A DNA stretch of 64,000 bases, taken from the NCBI RefSeq assembly GCF_002007115.1, contig NZ_MVAD01000002.1, positions 1,054,001-1,118,000 of the forward strand, given 5' to 3'. A program made the position numbers and the translations under genes. The notes beneath the pieces were generated by a model. That model was not told the DNA's origin, did no database searches, and saw nothing but the letters and a program-made list of their open reading frames with translations. This stretch comes from Massilia sp. KIM (lineage in GTDB: Bacteria; Pseudomonadota; Gammaproteobacteria; Burkholderiales; Burkholderiaceae_D). Positions 9,588 through 19,262 of the stretch are shown here, piece after piece (position 1 is the stretch's first letter; every line of letters starts with the position of its first letter).

Positions 9588-10232
9588 TCACAGGGGCGCG
9601 GGCGCCCAGTCGGCCAGGCCTTCGGCCTCGCACATGGCGGTCCAGCTGGCGCGCGCGGTCACCCGATGCGCCAGCGCATTCAGGCGCGGCCAGGTGGTGG
9701 CGGGACGCGGCATCTTGCGCGACCAGCGCATGTACATCGTCAGCTGCAGGTCGGCGGAGGAAAAGCGTTCGCCCAGCAGGTAGGGGCCGTGCGCGGCGAG
9801 GTGCTGCTCGATGTACTCGAACACCGCTTCGATGCGCGCGCGCAGCGCGTCGCGCATGGCGTCCGGGTAGTCGTCCAGGCCCAGGTCGCCCGGATAGAAC
9901 CAGGTCCGGTACAGCGCGCCCAGGTGGCTGGACAGGTGCACGGTCCACTTCAGCCAGTCGGCGCGACTGGGGTCGCCGGGCGGCGGGGCCAGCTGCGCCT
10001 CGGGGTGGCGTTCGGCCAGCAGCAGGATCAGGGCCGCCGATTCCTGCACCGGCGCGCCGTCCACGATCAGGGTCGGCACCATGCCGGCCGGGTTGAGCCG
10101 GAGGTAGTCGGCGCCGTGCTGCGCCTTGCGCTCGAAGTCGACGGGCTGCAGCGTGAACGGCGCCCCGGTCTCGCGCAGCAGGGCGTGGATCACCATGCTG
10201 GCCGTGCCGGGCGAGTAGTACAGGGCATACAT
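9588..10232 (-). CDS. Glutathione S-transferase family protein
   Basis: This 214-residue cytosolic-type GST has an N-terminal thioredoxin-like domain (MYALYYSPGTASMVIHALLRE; cis-Pro in GMVPTLIVDG; QESAALILLLAE for glutathione contacts) and an all-helical C-domain containing LGERFSSADLQLTMYMRW. It is the first gene of a probable pair with the HD phosphohydrolase. The substrate is unknown. Confidence 0.88.
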   Translation of the reverse strand: MYALYYSPGTASMVIHALLRETGAPFTLQPVDFERKAQHGADYLRLNPAGMVPTLIVDGAPVQESAALILLLAERHPEAQLAPPPGDPSRADWLKWTVHLSSHLGALYRTWFYPGDLGLDDYPDAMRDALRARIEAVFEYIEQHLAAHGPYLLGERFSSADLQLTMYMRWSRKMPRPATTWPRLNALAHRVTARASWTAMCEAEGLADWAPAPL

Positions 10233-10307
10233 CGCGGGTCCTTGGTTGACGTGCGGACCCCAAGCTTAGGGCATGTGCATGTCTCCTGTCACTACTCGCC
10301 GCGCTCC

Positions 10308-11078
10308 TCAGCGAGCGGCGGTCTCGATCAGCTCGGCGACGGCGGCCGGATTCGAGGTCATCACCACGTGCGAGGCGTTCGGCACCACCACGGTCTTGCG
10401 CGACTTGGCGCGTTCGGCCATGAAGCCCAGGGCGGCGGCCGGGATGTTCTTGTCGGCGCTGCCGTAGATGAAGTAGGAGGGCAGCTTCTTCCAGGCCGGG
10501 GCGCCCGCCTTCTCGGTCAGCGCGGCTTCGGTGATCGGACGCTGGCCCACGGCCATCAGTGCGGCTTCGGCCTGCGGCACGTCGGCGGCGAACTGCTGGT
10601 GGAACTTGGCCTGGTCGATGTACAGGTCCTTGCCGCCGTTGCTGAGGGTGACCGGCGCTGCCAGGGCCGAACCGAGGGTCCCGCCTGGGAACTTGCCGCT
10701 CAGTTCGAGGACGGTTTCACCCGCTTCCGGCGCGAAGGCGGCGACGTAGACCAGGCTCTTCACGTTCGGGTTGCCGTTGGCTGCGGCCGAGATCACGGCG
10801 CCGCCATACGAATGGCCGACCAGCACGACCGGGCCCTTGACGCTCTTGACGATGCTGGAAACGAAGTCGGCGTCGGTCTTCACGCTGCGCAGCGGATTGG
10901 CGGCGCCGATTACCTGGTAGCCATCGGTGCGCAGCTTGGCGGCCACGCCGTTCCAGCTGCCCGAGTCGGCGAAGGCGCCGTGCACCAGGATGACGGTCGG
11001 CTTGAGGTCGGCGGCCGAGGCGGTGACGGCGGCGCCGGCGAGCGACAGGGCGAGGGCGATGTGTTTGATGGCTTTCAT
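10308..11078 (-). CDS. Secreted alpha/beta hydrolase
   Basis: This 256-residue protein has a clear signal peptide (MKAIKHIALALSLAGAAVTASA) and an alpha/beta-hydrolase core. The oxyanion stretch is VHGAFADSGSWNGVA, the nucleophile elbow GHSYGG, and the late His lies in PNASHVVMTS. It resembles EstC/salicylate-esterase-like enzymes (HGAFADSSSW family), commonly annotated simply as alpha/beta hydrolase. It acts in the periplasm or outside the cell. An 11-base imperfect direct repeat lies upstream at 11100-11125. Confidence 0.86.
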   Translation of the reverse strand: MKAIKHIALALSLAGAAVTASAADLKPTVILVHGAFADSGSWNGVAAKLRTDGYQVIGAANPLRSVKTDADFVSSIVKSVKGPVVLVGHSYGGAVISAAANGNPNVKSLVYVAAFAPEAGETVLELSGKFPGGTLGSALAAPVTLSNGGKDLYIDQAKFHQQFAADVPQAEAALMAVGQRPITEAALTEKAGAPAWKKLPSYFIYGSADKNIPAAALGFMAERAKSRKTVVVPNASHVVMTSNPAAVAELIETAAR

Positions 11079-11099
11079 GGTCTTCCTTTCGAGGGATGT

Positions 11100-11125
11100 A
11101 TAGTTGGCTATCGCATAGTGTGCTA
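11100..11125. repeat. Imperfect direct repeat upstream of the secreted hydrolase
   Basis: ATAGTTGGCTA at 11100-11110 and ATAGTGTGCTA at 11115-11125 repeat with a 15-base period, 22 bases ahead of the hydrolase start. This could be a regulator site. The rest of the 11079-11249 gap is AT-rich for this genome (TATATATCGCAAACTATTT) and holds no gene. Confidence 0.3.
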
Positions 11126-11249
11126 CTTAATCTTCCGGCTGCGGGCTTGTCGCTGCGGCCATGTCGACAATATATATCGCAAACTATTTAATTGCAAGCT
11201 ACTTTTGGGGGAGGGCGCCGATTCCCTTGAATTTTGGGGCTGCGCCGTA

Positions 11250-14090
11250 TCAGCGCAGCAGTTTGAGTCCCGGGGGGAGGGCGTCGCCCAGCATGCGGGT
11301 TTCGACGGCCTGGTCGAGTTCCACCACCTCGCGCACCATGGCCGACCACGAGGGCGGCGCGCCGCTGGCGGCCAGCTTGCGCAGCACTTCCTCGCGCACG
11401 GCCGGGCCGATGTCGCGCGAGCGGTCGCCGGTCATGCGCGCGATGTGGGCGGCGGCGAAGCCGGCCGGCTCGATCCTGCGCCAGTCGAGCTGCATCAGCC
11501 GGCCCAGCCAGGCTTCGGCGACCTCACCCGGCGCGACCTCGTGGGCGCTTGACTGGAAGGACTGGCGCGCTCCCACGCGGCCCAGCGCCCACAGGTAGCG
11601 CGCATAGCGCGCGCCCGCCCTGGCGTCCGGTTTTGCGGCCGGAGGGATCGCCATGATCTGTTCCAGCATCCACTCGCCGATCTCGGTCTTGTAGGCCGCA
11701 GGGATGCGCTCCAGCGAGGCGCCCATGCGCAGCATGTCGTCCTCGCTGCCGTCGACCAGGCTCACCGGGCGGCGCCCGCGCTCCGCCGCGTCGGCCTGGA
11801 GGTTGAAGGCGAAATCGTCGAGCAGGCGCAGCTGGGCCTCGACCGACAGGCCGCCGGCCACGCGCCGCCACAGGGTCCACCACTCGGCGCGCGCCTGGCT
11901 ATCCTTGTGGTACTGGACCCCGGTCTCGAACATCGCCCACAACTGTTCGATGCGCCACTCGTCGAGCGGATGGCCGAAGCCGGGACGCAGGCAGTAGCCG
12001 GCCAGGTTGAGCCAGGCGCGCTCGTGCTCGGCCGAGCGGCGGCGGCCCTTGGCGCGCGCCATCAGGGCGTCGAACAAGGCGCGCAGCAGGGGCGTGTCCC
12101 AGCGCTCGCGCGCGCCCAGCAGGTGTTCCAGGCTGGCGCGCAGCTGGCGGGTTTCCTTCGGGTCGACATCCCTGGCGCGGGCGCCGAACACGCGTTCGAT
12201 CTTCTCGAGCGCCGCCTCGAACCCGGGCGGCAGCGATGCGGCCTCGGGCGGCGGCGCTTCCGCGCCGGTGTCGCGCAACTGGAAGGCGAGCTGCCAGCGC
12301 TGGCCGCTGCCATCCTCGGCCACGCAATGCACTTCGAGCGAGCCGACTTCGCTCAGCTGGGTCACCAGCCGCACCGGGATCTCGGCCTTGGGCGCGGCGC
12401 CGGGCGCGGCGCGCAGCACGGTCGAAATCGCGGGCAGGCGCACCACGTCCTGGGGCGCGAGTTCGACCAGGTCGCCGGCCTGGGGCGGCGCGGCGTCGGC
12501 CACGGTCGAGACCAGGTGGAAGCGCACCGGCCGCCCCACGCGCAGGCCGAAGCTGCGGCCGGCCAGCGGCACTTCGAGCGCGGCCGGGGCGCCGCGCGGA
12601 AGCAGGCACACGGCCTGCAGGCGCTCGCCGCCCTCGTCCAGCAGCAGGTAGTAGCTGCGCGCCGCGCCGCTTTCGATGGAGGGGGCCAGGCCCTGGCGCG
12701 CCAGCGAATAGGCGACCGCGCCGCGCGCCACCGCCACGTCCGGATCCTCGTTGTGCAGCACGCGCAGGGGCGCGCCGCGCCAGCGCGCAAGGGTGTCGTG
12801 CAGGCGCGCGGCCAGCGCCGCGCCGCGGAACACGCCGCCATTGAGCAGCAGGGTGTCGGGCACCGGCAGGCGGCCGTCGTCCGGCAGGCCGAGCGCCTCG
12901 CGCGCCGCCTGCGCGTGCTGGCGCAGGAAGCCGGCCAGGTGGCGCGTGATGGCCGGGTCGCTGGCGTAGGGCAGGCCGAATTCGACGATGCCGGCGCGCG
13001 CGCGTTTCGGTTCTTCCTGGGCCTCGTTGAGCGGGAAGAAGCCGTCCAGCACGATGCGTTCGATGTCCTCGCGCCTCAGCTCGGCCTTGCGGCTGGCGCC
13101 GATCAGGCGCGCGCCGGCGCCGAGCAGGGTGACGGCCACCGATTCCGGGGCGTCGGGCGCGAGCAGCTGTTCCTTGGCGGCGCGGCAGCGCTCGGTGAGC
13201 TGGGCCAGGCGCGCGGCCGACAGGCGCGTGCGCTGTGCGCCCTCGGCCCCCGGTTCTGCCATGCGCGATTCGGCCAGGTGGGCCAGCGCCAGGTCCATGT
13301 TGTCGCCGCCCAGGATCAGGTGGTTGCCGACGCCGATGCGGCTCAAGCGCGGCTCGCCCTCGTGCAGTTCCACCTTGACCAGGCTGAAGTCGGTGGTGCC
13401 GCCGCCGACGTCGGCCACCAGCACCAGGCGCGCGTCGCCGAGGTCCTGGGACAGGCTGGCGCGGTGGCGGTGCAGCCAGTCGTAGAGCGCGGCCTGGGGT
13501 TCTTCCAGCAGGCGCACGGTCGGCAGGCCGGCCTGGCGCGCGGCCTCCAGGGTGAGCTGGCGCGCGCCTTCGTCGAAGGAGGCGGGAACGGTGAGGACGA
13601 TCTGCTGGCGTTCCAGCGGATGCCTGGGGAAGCGCGCGTTCCAGGCCGCGCGCAGGTGGGCCAGGTAGCTGGCGCTGGCCGCCACCGGCGACACCCTCGG
13701 CACCTCGGGGTCGGCGCCCCAGGGCAGGATGGGGGCCATGCGGTCCACGCCGGGATGCGAGAGCCAGCTCTTGGCGCTGGCCACCAGGCGTCCGGGTGTG
13801 GCCGCGCCCAGGACGCGCGCCAGGCGGCCGACCGCCACCAGCGCGAGGCCGCCCGGATCGGGGGCGGCCCAGGGTAGCTGCAACTCGCCGGGGGCGAGCT
13901 CGTTCTCGAGCGGGTGGTAGCGCATCGAGGGCAGCAGGGGCGCGCCGGCCACTTCGCCGGGCGCCACCAGCTGCTCGATGGAGAACAGCTCGGTGGCCCC
14001 GGCCTTGGGCTTGGCCTCGGCCTTGGCCCCGGGGCCATAGGCCAGCACCGTGTTGGTGGTGCCGAGGTCGATGCCGACGAGGTAGGTCAC
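11250..14090 (-). CDS. Hsp70-family protein with long C-terminal extension (DUF3731-like)
   Basis: The 946-residue protein opens with the actin-like ATPase signature (VGIDLGTTNTVLAYG) and keeps phosphate loop 2 (VADVGGGTTDFSLVKV), GGDNMDLALAHL and LLNGGVFRG. The C-terminal third (WDTPLLRALFDALMARAKGRRRSAEHERAWLNLAGYCLRPGFGHP...) is not a DnaK substrate domain and matches the DUF3731-type tail of YegD-like Hsp70s. GTG 14090 overlaps the preceding stop as GTGA; a longer open frame upstream lies inside the other Hsp70 gene and is not used. It is the third gene of a coupled DUF2760-Hsp70-Hsp70 operon. Confidence 0.9.
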   Translation of the reverse strand: MTYLVGIDLGTTNTVLAYGPGAKAEAKPKAGATELFSIEQLVAPGEVAGAPLLPSMRYHPLENELAPGELQLPWAAPDPGGLALVAVGRLARVLGAATPGRLVASAKSWLSHPGVDRMAPILPWGADPEVPRVSPVAASASYLAHLRAAWNARFPRHPLERQQIVLTVPASFDEGARQLTLEAARQAGLPTVRLLEEPQAALYDWLHRHRASLSQDLGDARLVLVADVGGGTTDFSLVKVELHEGEPRLSRIGVGNHLILGGDNMDLALAHLAESRMAEPGAEGAQRTRLSAARLAQLTERCRAAKEQLLAPDAPESVAVTLLGAGARLIGASRKAELRREDIERIVLDGFFPLNEAQEEPKRARAGIVEFGLPYASDPAITRHLAGFLRQHAQAAREALGLPDDGRLPVPDTLLLNGGVFRGAALAARLHDTLARWRGAPLRVLHNEDPDVAVARGAVAYSLARQGLAPSIESGAARSYYLLLDEGGERLQAVCLLPRGAPAALEVPLAGRSFGLRVGRPVRFHLVSTVADAAPPQAGDLVELAPQDVVRLPAISTVLRAAPGAAPKAEIPVRLVTQLSEVGSLEVHCVAEDGSGQRWQLAFQLRDTGAEAPPPEAASLPPGFEAALEKIERVFGARARDVDPKETRQLRASLEHLLGARERWDTPLLRALFDALMARAKGRRRSAEHERAWLNLAGYCLRPGFGHPLDEWRIEQLWAMFETGVQYHKDSQARAEWWTLWRRVAGGLSVEAQLRLLDDFAFNLQADAAERGRRPVSLVDGSEDDMLRMGASLERIPAAYKTEIGEWMLEQIMAIPPAAKPDARAGARYARYLWALGRVGARQSFQSSAHEVAPGEVAEAWLGRLMQLDWRRIEPAGFAAAHIARMTGDRSRDIGPAVREEVLRKLAASGAPPSWSAMVREVVELDQAVETRMLGDALPPGLKLLR

Positions 14091-15958
14091 GTTCCTTCGG
14101 GCGAGGTGGTGGCCGAGGCGCGCACGTCGAACTCGACCTTCCAGCGCTGGCCGTCGCGCGACACGGCGGCCAGTTCCAGGGTGCCCGCGTCGGTGGCCAG
14201 GGCATGCAGGCGCACCTGCACCGCCTCGCCCGGCGCGCGGCCTTCGGCCGGCAGGGTTGCCTGGATCTCGTTCAGCTCCTGCAGCTCGTCCGGGCCCCAG
14301 GACTCCAGCACCTCGCCGATGCGGTCCTGGCGGCGGGTGGTGGAGCCGAAGAAGCGGAAGTGCACCGGCTCGCCCACCACCAGGCCGAATTCCTGGCCCG
14401 GCAGTTCGAGCTCGCTGCCTTCCTCCATGCCGAAGGGCGCCACGCACAGGGCTTCGATCGGCGGCTCCATGCCGGGAATGGCCGGCATCGAGGACTCCAC
14501 GCCGACGTAGTAGGAGCGCGCCGTGCCGCCGCGGATGCGCACGCCGCCGCCGCGCCGGGCGTAGCTGTAGTAGGCCGCGCCGCGCGCGACCGCCAGGTCG
14601 AGGTCGGCGCCTTCCAGCATGCGCGCAGGCTCAGCGCCTTCCATGTAGAGCCAGTCGTTGATGGTGTCCATCACGCGCTGGGACAGGATGCCGGACTTGA
14701 ACACGCCGCCGTTGAACAGCACCGCGCTCGGATGCAGGAAGGAATGCTCCGGCTTGACGCGGCCGGCGAAGCCTTCCAGTTCGGCGGTGGCGCCGGCCTG
14801 GCGCGCCAGGAAGGCGGCCAGGTGGCGGGTGATCGCCGCATCCTGCGCATAAGGCAGGCCGAGCTGGGTCAGGCCGGCGCGGGCGCGGGTGGCCGGACGG
14901 GCCGAGGCGTCCACGCGCGGGAAGAAGCCGTCGGTAATGAAGGCGGTGACTTCCTCGCGCGTGAGTTCGGTGCGGATCGAGCCGCCGATCAGCTTCGAGC
15001 CGCGGCTCGGCACCACGATCGGCCAGGTGCTCGCATTGGCGTCGGCCAGCAGGGCTTCCTTGGCGGCGCGGCAGCCGTAGGTGAGGGCGCGCATCTGCCA
15101 GGCGTCGAGCTGGGTGCCGTTGGCGGCCAGCTTGCGCGCCACCAGGTGGGCCAGGGCCAGGTCCATGTTGTCGCCGCCCAGCAGGATGTGGTCGCCCACG
15201 GCCACGCGGTGCGGTTCCAGCTTGCCCTCACGTTCGAGGATGGCGATCAGCGAGAAGTCGCTGGTGCCGCCGCCGACGTCGACCACCAGGATGATGTCGC
15301 CCGGCTGCACCTGCTTGCGCCAGCGCCCGCCGCTGCCCTGGATCCAGCTGTACAGGGCCGCCTGCGGCTCTTCCAGCAGGGTGGGCGCGAAGCCGGCCTG
15401 GCGCGCCGCCTCGGCGGTCAGTTCGCGCGCGGCCGGGTCGAAGGAAGCCGGAATGGTGACGGTGACCGATTGCTGGTCGAAGGGGGCGTCCGGATGGGCC
15501 GCGTTCCAGGCCTGGCGCAGGTGCTGGAGGTAGCGCGCCGAGGCTTCGAGCGGCGAGACGCGCGTCACTTCTTCCGGCGCGTCGTGCGGCAGGATCGCGG
15601 CGCGGCGGTCCACGCCGGGGTGGCACAGCCAGCTCTTGGCCGAGGACACCAGGCGGATCGGGGTGGTGGCGCCGCGGCTGCGCGCCAGTTCGCCGGCAAA
15701 CGCGCCCGCCACCGCGGTCTCGTCGGCCGTGCTCCAGGGCAGGGCCAGCTCGCCCGGCGCCAGTTCGTCCGGGTGCGGCAGGTAGAGGAAGGAGGGCAGC
15801 AGGGGCAGGGCTTCGACCGTGCCGGGAGCCGTCAGCTGCGGGATGGGCAGCACGCCGTCGGCGGTCTTCTCGCCGTCGCTGGCCTGCAGGTCGACATAGG
15901 ACAGGGCGCTGTGGGTGGTGCCCAGGTCGATGCCGATGGCAAAGCGCGGGTCGCTCAC
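14087..15958 (-). CDS. Hsp70-family protein (short form)
   Basis: This 623-residue Hsp70 relative has AIGIDLGTTHSALSYV, VVDVGGGTSDFSLIAI, GGDNMDLALAHLVARK and VLFNGGVFKSG, so the ATPase fold is complete. Its C-terminal part (about residues 480-620) is a beta-rich domain without an obvious lid. It starts with GTG at 15958, overlapping the DUF2760 stop (GTGA), and its own stop overlaps the next GTG. The tight coupling implies a stoichiometric complex. No J-protein or nucleotide-exchange factor is encoded nearby. Confidence 0.9.
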   Translation of the reverse strand: MSDPRFAIGIDLGTTHSALSYVDLQASDGEKTADGVLPIPQLTAPGTVEALPLLPSFLYLPHPDELAPGELALPWSTADETAVAGAFAGELARSRGATTPIRLVSSAKSWLCHPGVDRRAAILPHDAPEEVTRVSPLEASARYLQHLRQAWNAAHPDAPFDQQSVTVTIPASFDPAARELTAEAARQAGFAPTLLEEPQAALYSWIQGSGGRWRKQVQPGDIILVVDVGGGTSDFSLIAILEREGKLEPHRVAVGDHILLGGDNMDLALAHLVARKLAANGTQLDAWQMRALTYGCRAAKEALLADANASTWPIVVPSRGSKLIGGSIRTELTREEVTAFITDGFFPRVDASARPATRARAGLTQLGLPYAQDAAITRHLAAFLARQAGATAELEGFAGRVKPEHSFLHPSAVLFNGGVFKSGILSQRVMDTINDWLYMEGAEPARMLEGADLDLAVARGAAYYSYARRGGGVRIRGGTARSYYVGVESSMPAIPGMEPPIEALCVAPFGMEEGSELELPGQEFGLVVGEPVHFRFFGSTTRRQDRIGEVLESWGPDELQELNEIQATLPAEGRAPGEAVQVRLHALATDAGTLELAAVSRDGQRWKVEFDVRASATTSPEGT

Positions 15959-16527
15959 AGTTCCACCTCCGCCGGGGCCAGCACGCGGGCGTCGTGCTTC
16001 TCTGCCAGTTGCGGCAGCGTGACCTTGGTCGCGCGCCAGCCGCGGTGGCTCAGGGTGCCCTTGAACGGCGCATGGCCGACCACGTTGCCGGTCAGGCGCA
16101 CGCTGGCTGCGTCGAAGCCTTCTTCCAGGGTCACGCGGCTGCCTTCGGCTTCGGGACGCACCGCTTCGATGGTGAAGTGCTCGCGCAGCACGCGGGCGCA
16201 GCCTTCGTGCACCACGCGCGCGGCGGCGCCGATGTCGGCGTCGGAATAGGCGCTCAGGTTTTCCTGGGCGAAGTCGATCAGGCGCGCTTCGCGCTGGAAC
16301 AGGCTCAGCAGTTGCAGTGCGGAATCGGGCGTCGGAACGCGCAGCGGGGCCGGGGCCGGCGCCGGGGCGGGCGCCACGGCAGGCGCAGGGGCCGGCGCGG
16401 ACACGGGACCGACGCCGTCGTCACGCACCCGGGCGGCGAACTCGGCATCGCCGAGCGACTTGAAGAAAGCGCCAAAGGCGATCGACAGCCGGCTCCAGAA
16501 GCCGGGCAGGTTGCTTGGAGTATTCAT
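15955..16527 (-). CDS. DUF2760 protein, partner of the Hsp70 pair
   Basis: The 190-residue protein starts MNTPSNLPGFWSRLSIAFGAFFKSL, has an Ala/Pro-rich linker (about residues 45-70) and a conserved C-terminal half (LQLLSLFQREARLIDFAQENLSAYSDADIGAAARVVHEGC). That half identifies the DUF2760 family, habitually encoded before Hsp70 genes. ATG 16527 is preferred over an upstream in-frame ATG at 16674, whose extra residues are low in family character. The role is unknown; a client- or membrane-adaptor function is inference. Confidence 0.85.
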   Translation of the reverse strand: MNTPSNLPGFWSRLSIAFGAFFKSLGDAEFAARVRDDGVGPVSAPAPAPAVAPAPAPAPAPLRVPTPDSALQLLSLFQREARLIDFAQENLSAYSDADIGAAARVVHEGCARVLREHFTIEAVRPEAEGSRVTLEEGFDAASVRLTGNVVGHAPFKGTLSHRGWRATKVTLPQLAEKHDARVLAPAEVEL

Positions 16528-16685
16528 TCTTGGTGTTCTGTAGGGTAAGGGACGGGAGGGCTGTCGGACAGCATCGGGATCCCGGTCCGGGAAAACGTGC
16601 ATGATACCAGTTCGACCACGCGCGGGGCGCCGGAGGCGCCGTTTGCAGCTAGCTTTGCGGGCATAATGAATCAAGGAGGAAATGT

Positions 16686-17357
16686 ATGCAGGGACATACC
16701 GATGCGGCCGTGGTCGAGGCCTGGTCGCGCAACGCCGCGCCCTGGGTGGATGCGGTGAGGAAGGGCGAGATCGCCAGCCGGGTGCTGGTCACGAATGCGG
16801 CCATCGTCGAGACGATCCGCGCCTGGCGGCCGCGCAGCGCGCTCGACCTGGGCTGCGGCGAAGGCTGGCTGGCGCGGGCGCTGCCGGAGGTGGCGATGAC
16901 CGGGGTCGATGCGATCCCGGAATTGGTCGAGGCGGCGCGCGCGGCGGGCGGCGGCGACTTCCGCTGCCTGTCCTACGAGGAGGTGGCGGCCGGCGCGCTG
17001 GGCATGGCGGCCGATCTCGCGGTCTGCAATTTCTCCTTGATCGGCAAGGAAGCGGTCGACGGCCTGCTGGGGGCGGCGCCGGGCTATTTGCGGCCCGGCG
17101 GCCTGATGGTGGTGCAGACCGTGCATCCGCTCATGGCCTGCGGCGACGCGCCCTATGCCGATGGCTGGCGCGAGGGCAGCTGGGCCGGCTTCAACAGCGG
17201 CTTCGCGGACGCGCCGCCCTGGTACTTCCGCACCGTGTCGAGCTGGGTGGCGCTGTTCGCGGCCCATGGCCTGGCCCTGCTCGAGATGCGCGAGCCGCTC
17301 CATCCGGAGAGCGGCAAGCCGGTGTCGCTGATCCTGGTCGGTCAGTTGCCGGAGTGA
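16686..17357 (+). CDS. Class I SAM-dependent methyltransferase
   Basis: The 223-residue protein has motif I LDLGCGEG at 53-60, an acidic post-I residue in GVDAIPELVEAA, and LVVCNFSL-like motif II (LAVCNFSLIG). An AAGGAGG ribosome site sits 6 bases before ATG 16686. The acceptor substrate is not evident. Its last 16 bases overlap the convergent LysR gene. Confidence 0.87.
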   Translation: MQGHTDAAVVEAWSRNAAPWVDAVRKGEIASRVLVTNAAIVETIRAWRPRSALDLGCGEGWLARALPEVAMTGVDAIPELVEAARAAGGGDFRCLSYEEVAAGALGMAADLAVCNFSLIGKEAVDGLLGAAPGYLRPGGLMVVQTVHPLMACGDAPYADGWREGSWAGFNSGFADAPPWYFRTVSSWVALFAAHGLALLEMREPLHPESGKPVSLILVGQLPE

Positions 17358-18238
17358 GCCTGGCGCGCGGACGGGCCCTCGAAGCGCGCGATCAGCATTT
17401 CGGTCAGCAGCCGGATCCGGCGCGTCGGATGCTGGCCGGGTGGGCGGACGACGTAGATGCCCGAGGGCTTGGGCGGGTAGCGCAGCATCACCGGCACCAG
17501 CGCCCCGGACGCGAGATGCTCGTCGATGACGCTGTCGTCGAGGTAGCCCAGTCCCAGCCCGGCCAGGGCCGCCGCCACCAGCGCGGTGGGGTTGTCGGCC
17601 TTGAAGTTCCCTTGCGGGTTGACGCTGATGGTCTTGTCGCCGTCCAGGAAGCGCCAGGTTTCCGTGCCCTGCATCAGCGACTGGTGATCGAGCAGCTGCT
17701 CCGGCCTGTCGGGCGCGCCGTGGGCGTCGATGTAATCGGGACTTGCCACCAGCTTGCCGTGGATGCTGCCGACCCGGCGCGCGACCAGGTTCGAGCTCTG
17801 GAGGTGGCCGACCCGGATCGCGCAATCGTAGCCTTCCGCGACCAGGTCGACGATGCGGTCGCTGTACGAGGTGTGGATCTGCAGCAGGGGATGGCGGCGC
17901 GCCATCTCGGCCAGCACCGGGCCGAGGTGCGCGGGGCCGAAGGAGACCGGCGCGGCGATCCGGAAGCGCCCGCGCAGCTCGCCGCTCGGGCGCACCGTCT
18001 CCATGGCCGCGTCGAGTTCGGCCAGGATGCGCGCGGCGTGCTCGCGGAACGCGGTTCCCGCTTCGGTCAGGGCGGCGCCGCGCGTGGTCCGCGCCAGCAG
18101 CTGGACGCCGAGTTCCGCTTCCAGTTTCAGCAGCCGGCGGCTGACGATGGACTTGGCGAGGCCCAGGCGCTGCGCTGCGGGCGAAATGCCGCCGGCGTCG
18201 GCGACGCCGATGAAGGTCTGGAGTTCTTCAATATTCAA
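17342..18238 (-). CDS. LysR-family regulator
   Basis: This 298-residue LysR protein has its HTH at residues 3-60 (LQTFIGVADAGGISPAAQRLGLAKSIVSRRL) and a substrate-binding domain beginning about residue 90 (RFRIAAPVSFG). It belongs to the CrgA/DmlR-like group that carries LARTTRGAALTEAG. The start is TTG at 18238 with AGGAAG 7 bases upstream. It lies 114 bases downstream of the SDR gene on the same strand and is convergent with the methyltransferase. Confidence 0.87.
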   Translation of the reverse strand: MNIEELQTFIGVADAGGISPAAQRLGLAKSIVSRRLLKLEAELGVQLLARTTRGAALTEAGTAFREHAARILAELDAAMETVRPSGELRGRFRIAAPVSFGPAHLGPVLAEMARRHPLLQIHTSYSDRIVDLVAEGYDCAIRVGHLQSSNLVARRVGSIHGKLVASPDYIDAHGAPDRPEQLLDHQSLMQGTETWRFLDGDKTISVNPQGNFKADNPTALVAAALAGLGLGYLDDSVIDEHLASGALVPVMLRYPPKPSGIYVVRPPGQHPTRRIRLLTEMLIARFEGPSARQAHSGN

Positions 18239-18352
18239 TATCGGCTTCCTCGGGCTGCGACGGGGGCGGGGGCGGGAGTCCAGTCTAGCGGCGGCGGGCG
18301 GGCATCACAAGCAATCCGCCGGTCGCCCCGGCACGACCGGGAGCAGCGCCGC

Positions 18353-19093
18353 TCATGCCAGGGCGCCGCCATCGGCAGTCAGGACGGCGCCGGTGATCAC
18401 GCTGGCGGCGGGACTGGCCAGGAAGACCACGGCGTTCGCCACTTCCCTCGGTTCGCCGAAGCGCCCCAGGGAGCTCATGCCGCGCTGGAAGTCCGCCGCC
18501 GGACCATCGGCCGGATTCGCATCCGTATCGGTGGAACCGGGCTGCACGAGGTTCACGGTGATGCCTTGCGGTCCCAGTTCGCGCGACAGGCCGCGGGTGA
18601 AGGCGACCAGCGCCGCCTTGGACATCGCATAGGCCGTCACGCCAGGGAAGGGCACCCGCTCGCCCAGGCCCGAACCGATGGAGACGATGCGCCCGCCCGC
18701 GGCCAGGTGCGGGATGGCGGCCTTCGCGAACAGGACCGGCGCGCGCGTGTTCACGTCCATCATGGCTTGATACTGCTGGAGATCGAGTTCGGCGATCGGC
18801 CCGTTGAGGCCGACGGCCGCGCTGTTGACCAGGATGTCCAGCCCGCCGAGCGCGCCCACGGCCTCGCCGACTGCGCGCGTGATCGCGTCCGGGTCGGCGC
18901 TGTCGGCCTCGATGGCGATGGCGCGCCGTCCCAGCGCCTCGATCGATGCGGCGAGGGCGTGCGCCTTGGCGGCCGCGTGTCGGTAGGTAAAGGCGACGTC
19001 GGCGCCGTTCTCGGCCAGCGCCAGGGCGATGGCGGCGCCGATGCCGCGCGAGCCGCCGGTCACCAGGGCGCGTTTCCCGTTCAGGTGAATCAT
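18353..19093 (-). CDS. SDR-family 3-oxoacyl-ACP reductase-like enzyme
   Basis: This 246-residue classical SDR shows TGGSRGIG at 12-19, NSAAVG after the fourth strand, and YAMSK for the catalytic Tyr/Lys. It ends with ITGAVLTADGG, as FabG-like oxidoreductases do. The second in-frame ATG (19093) is chosen because AAGGA precedes it at the right distance. The substrate is unknown; the LysR gene just downstream may be its regulator. Confidence 0.87.
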   Translation of the reverse strand: MIHLNGKRALVTGGSRGIGAAIALALAENGADVAFTYRHAAAKAHALAASIEALGRRAIAIEADSADPDAITRAVGEAVGALGGLDILVNSAAVGLNGPIAELDLQQYQAMMDVNTRAPVLFAKAAIPHLAAGGRIVSIGSGLGERVPFPGVTAYAMSKAALVAFTRGLSRELGPQGITVNLVQPGSTDTDANPADGPAADFQRGMSSLGRFGEPREVANAVVFLASPAASVITGAVLTADGGALA

Positions 19094-19262
19094 TGCTTGT
19101 CCTTCCATGTGCGATTGTCGGGTTGCGGGCTGCGGGCATCTAGCCCGCGCATGGAAGCCATCTTAGCGTTCCGGAATTGGCTGATGTAGCCCCTGGATGC
19201 GGTGTTCTGTGTTGCTGAAACTGGGACGCGAACGCCCGGAAGCGTCCTGCCGTGGGGGGATG

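Noticed and set aside
14091..14447. N-terminal extension of the long Hsp70
   Set aside because: It lies inside the preceding Hsp70 gene in another frame and the GTGA overlap gives the family-typical start.
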